Part shown: in pieces, positions 61,401 to 64,000 of the stretch | Numbering within the stretch: the first letter of the stretch is position 1 | How the letters are laid out: every line of letters starts with the position of its first letter | Source: Ascaris suum | Lineage: Eukaryota; Nematoda; Chromadorea; Rhabditida; Ascarididae | DNA: 64,000 nucleotides | Direction of reading: 5' to 3' | Assembly: GCA_013433145.1 (NCBI GenBank) | Contig: CM024177.1 | Location: 4,304,110-4,368,109 of the forward strand | Made by a program: the position numbers and the translations under genes | The notes under the pieces: model-generated | The model's database searches: none | The model's input: only the letters and a program-made list of their open reading frames with translations | What the model was told of the DNA's origin: nothing

Positions 61401-63740
61401 TAACTTAGGAAATATGCTTGAATCTAGTACAGCAGTATAAGCAATGTGCTTCCAGCTGTCAAACAACCGTACGAGACCACATTATAAAATTGCAAACTAT
61501 GGACACTAATTTTGTGGCCAATAATCCACAGGACATTTTTCTCGTGCACGGTTTACCTTCGACAACATTTCCTGAAGCCATTTTCAAAGAACACCCACGA
61601 GTGGGTGCTTTATTAATAGAGAAAAATTATTGGATACGTATGTAGAGCGCTTCAGGTTCGATGTTAGCTTCAAGCAAATATAATCTGATATTTTGTTGCT
61701 GCTAGACTATCTTCCAAACACTCTCTAAGCATTCTAAATGTCCTATACATAAATCGAAGAGGACTAGTGTTATATGACGTTTCCGAGAATCACTGCCTTT
61801 AAGGCGTAATTGTTATTATCGCGCTCATGACAAGACCGGATGTTGCAACATCGCTAAAAATGACCGACATTTCTTTGCCATGAACTCGTTAAGGACCAAT
61901 GAATGAGATGAAAACTGAATAGATGTAATTAATTATCGGCTGCGCTATGTAAAGCATTCGACGTCAGCTTCTAGACGACCTCTGCTGAACACCAACCGAG
62001 CACAAAAGCTGCTAAGTACAACAAAAGCGCACAACTTCTTAGCACTGCCATACCTCTAATTAATCCCAAAAAAGATGTTGTACCTATCACTCTTCCTCCT
62101 CCCCTTAAAAAAATCGCTTGGCAATTTCTTCATCAGTTGGTGGATCGTCAACAGCACTTCAATAAGAAAGCGGCACATCACTTACTCCATAAAATAAACA
62201 AAGAGGTAAAAGGCAAAGAACATACCAAGCGACCTGACCAGGGTGAGGATATTTCCAGAGAAAGCATTAACACAAAGAACGAGCATCTCATCGTCGTGAG
62301 AGTCAGCGCCAAGCAAAGGATACGTGAGCGTAGGCGCTGCTTTACCCGTTAGATATACTCTTACACGAGGCTTTATACATTCCAATCGTTCACGCACGCG
62401 TAACAGTCGCTCCCGACAACGCACCGATACCGTTTCAGATAATAAGCGACTCACGGACAAACGCCTGCAAGTTAGCAAGCACGCGCCTAATGACCACATT
62501 AACACTTCAATGCATAAATTAGCGAGAATCTCCTCTAAAAAACTCCTTTCAAGTCACTATTTTGAAGGAGTCACATCCGCATCTCACCAATTCAAATAGT
62601 CACAATCATATCTTTTAAGGTCATTTGTAATACGTAATTGAGTGGTCCATAATGAACAAATGTGGCTAACAAACGAAATAAACATAGATCGTTGCATTGC
62701 AGCAAACAGAGAGAAAATAATAACAAAATAACAGAAAATGTCAAGTAAAAACAACACTTCCCTCAATTTATCGATGTCAGACATCCAATGCACAGAAAAC
62801 AATCCATATAGCTACTCACCACAGCTTACAACAAACCATACTATTCTTATCGATCTACCAGTTTCTGCGAAGGAATTAAATAAGCAAACATTAAAAGAGG
62901 ACGAACCCAGTACGGTCGTCAATCTGAGGTAGACACTTCCCGACGGGGTAGTGGCGCACTTGCAACCCACTGTGCTCCTTTTCCGGATCCGAGAATATCT
63001 TCATGCGATATTGAGACGTATATCTAATCAAAGCATGCATAAGGTATTGTTGAATCGATCTGGTCTCATATAATATACATTCTTGAACCACAGATATCCA
63101 TCTATCGACAACAGGTGGCTGAGCTCTTTTTTGCTGTACCCGTAAATGTTCCCTGTCCATTCTATAATCCCCTTCAGTTTTTCAGCCTTTAAGGAAAACG
63201 AACAATAAAAACCAATAAACTACTTCGGGTTTCAAACCAGCAAAAACAACAAGCTTTACACATGAGGCGTAAAATGAAAGCAAAGTGGAATCCCCATTAA
63301 AGACGAAACGAAGAATATTTACATCTTTTTTCACAGATAATATCTCTATATTAAGACCCACAAGTGATAAGCAAACTAATATAAATAAGAATATCCACTC
63401 CTCAATTATGCTGCATTAGTGAAATAACTCCATATCCGCATGGCCTAATGAAAAAGACGATCAAAAAAAGGTCGAATTCATTCATTACATGAGAAAGCAC
63501 ATCATCACTCTTTGCTATTCCCTCATTCCCATAAATATAGAAACAAAAGAGTGACCTGTTGTGCTGTGTTCTTTTCAACCAATAGGCGATGATCAATACG
63601 CCCTCTTTGTGATCATATCTTTCGATAAGAGCGTACTGCCTCATTTGTCCGTTGATAACACGACTCGCCTGGCAACAAAGAACGTCGAGTTGCAGCGACT
63701 GTGCAAATGAATGCAACACGGAATACACCTCCGATAACGG
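52482..63740 (-). CDS. Mediator complex subunit 14 (MED14/RGR-1), N-terminus beyond the right edge
   Basis: Exons from the 5' side: 63740-63556, 63023-62937, 62464-62234, 61286-61185, 60859-60699, 59790-59621, 59389-59219, 58975-58691, 58068-57892, 57472-57285, 57062-56858, 56421-56266, 55897-55811, 54970-54707, 53940-53771, 53152-53064, 52794-about 52737 and about 52650-52482, about 980 residues. Phases agree from 63740 to 55811. MED14 landmarks are VLHSFAQSLQLDVL, RLSVSRLLSETVSVRCRERL, LVMVERYRKAVAPLPV, TYHKLVIAYGAQRDQLMF, SRVAVRDCARS, CPLEEYLFALSYLSRL and the tail ISEKYARLNERSLWPAVHAL. MED14 is the backbone joining Mediator head, middle and tail, in the nucleus; C. elegans RGR-1 is the family reference. 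Unsettled: the Ser/Pro-rich linker between 55811 and 54970 (perhaps an exon in 55210-55440), the last donor, and whether 63893-63741 is coding. Acceptors at 61287, 60860 and 58069 end AAG. Confidence 0.9.
53345..53410 (+). repeat. Weak tRNA-like element
   Basis: TGGTCTGGTCG at 53352-53362 resembles a tRNA A box (9 of 11 positions). GGTTCGACCCC at 53394-53404 is one base off the B box. It lies in a MED14 intron, antisense. Confidence 0.35.
58985..59056 (+). repeat. tRNA-like element, probable tRNA relic or SINE head
   Basis: TAGCTCAGTGA at 58992 is one base off the A box. GGTTCGAATCC at 59036-59046 is a perfect B box. The T stem pairs 4 of 5 and the acceptor stem 5 of 7 (one wobble), but the D stem and anticodon stem are poor. 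It lies in a MED14 intron, antisense. Confidence 0.6.
59150..59244. repeat. 47-bp tandem duplication across a MED14 5' splice site
   Basis: Copies 59150-59196 and 59197-59244 are nearly identical, both starting ATTCTGTGAA and containing GCACTCAG(C/T)AATCTGAAGC. The exon end and donor of exon 59389-59219 lie in the second copy. Confidence 0.9.
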
Positions 63741-64000
63741 CTGCAATAATTGACACTTTTTATGAACGATTAACTGCCAATCCGCATTAACCTTGCAGTA
63801 GTTCATCGCAATAACGCCTATTCCTTTTTCCAGGTTATAACCATTGCCTCGCAATGAACGAATTCGTTGTTCTAACTCATAACTTTCCCCCATACGCTTA
63901 CAAATATCCCACAGACTTAGCTATTACGGGCGTTTCAAGCATAAGGCCCACATCCAGGTTAGAAGTGATATCCGTTATGACTGCATGGTGTACGTTCAAA
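63741..64000 (-). other. Right edge: MED14 intron or further coding sequence
   Basis: The minus-strand frame stays open upstream of the chosen acceptor (TTGCAG, exon start 63740) to 63893. Another TTGGCAG acceptor lies near 63775. Which is used cannot be told without the next exon. Confidence 0.4.

Overview
The window is eukaryotic and most likely comes from a nematode with long introns; this is an inference. The evidence is many small exons of about 80-260 nt separated by introns of 0.3-2 kb, short 3' splice motifs of the TTTCAG/TTTTAG type, animal-type proteins, and no bacterial operon structure. I built gene models by hand from reading frames, splice sites, intron phase and remembered protein families. 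No search was run.

Layout, left to right. (1) 50-3734, minus: central exons of a DEAH-box helicase closest to DHX33; its 3' part runs off the left edge and its first exon was not found. (2) 8180-11379, plus: a complete four-exon C/EBP-type bZIP factor. (3) 14725-20113, minus: a complete eight-exon DDI1/DDI2 protein (ubiquitin-like, retropepsin and UBA domains). (4) 22783-29206, plus: a complete RECQL-type RecQ helicase of 13 exons. (5) 33583 to about 36741, plus: an unrecognised gene with an Arg/Lys-rich segment, an acidic segment and one hydrophobic segment. (6) 39825-42952, plus: a complete six-exon protein of the DDAH family that seems to lack several catalytic residues. (7) 44440-46972, minus: a complete three-exon Flower/CACFD1 membrane protein, followed on the same strand by a doubtful two-exon ORF (43332-43961). 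(8) 52482-63740, minus: about 980 residues of Mediator subunit MED14; the N-terminus lies beyond the right edge.

The genes work in general cell biology: RNA helicase work (DHX33), stress and protein turnover (C/EBP, DDI), DNA repair (RECQL), membrane traffic (Flower) and transcription (MED14). Nothing points to a shared pathway. DDI and RECQL are divergent with about 2.6 kb between them.

Non-coding content is repeat-rich: five pure (TA)n tracts (81-221 bp), a TAAA-type tract, several intronic tandem arrays and four tRNA-like A-box/B-box pairs. The most unusual signals are frequent 3' splice sites ending AAG or GAG, a minisatellite made of copies of a 3' splice site in RECQL, a tandem duplication covering a 5' splice site in MED14, and the degenerate DDAH active site. 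I saw no CRISPR array, phage or bacterial mobile element.
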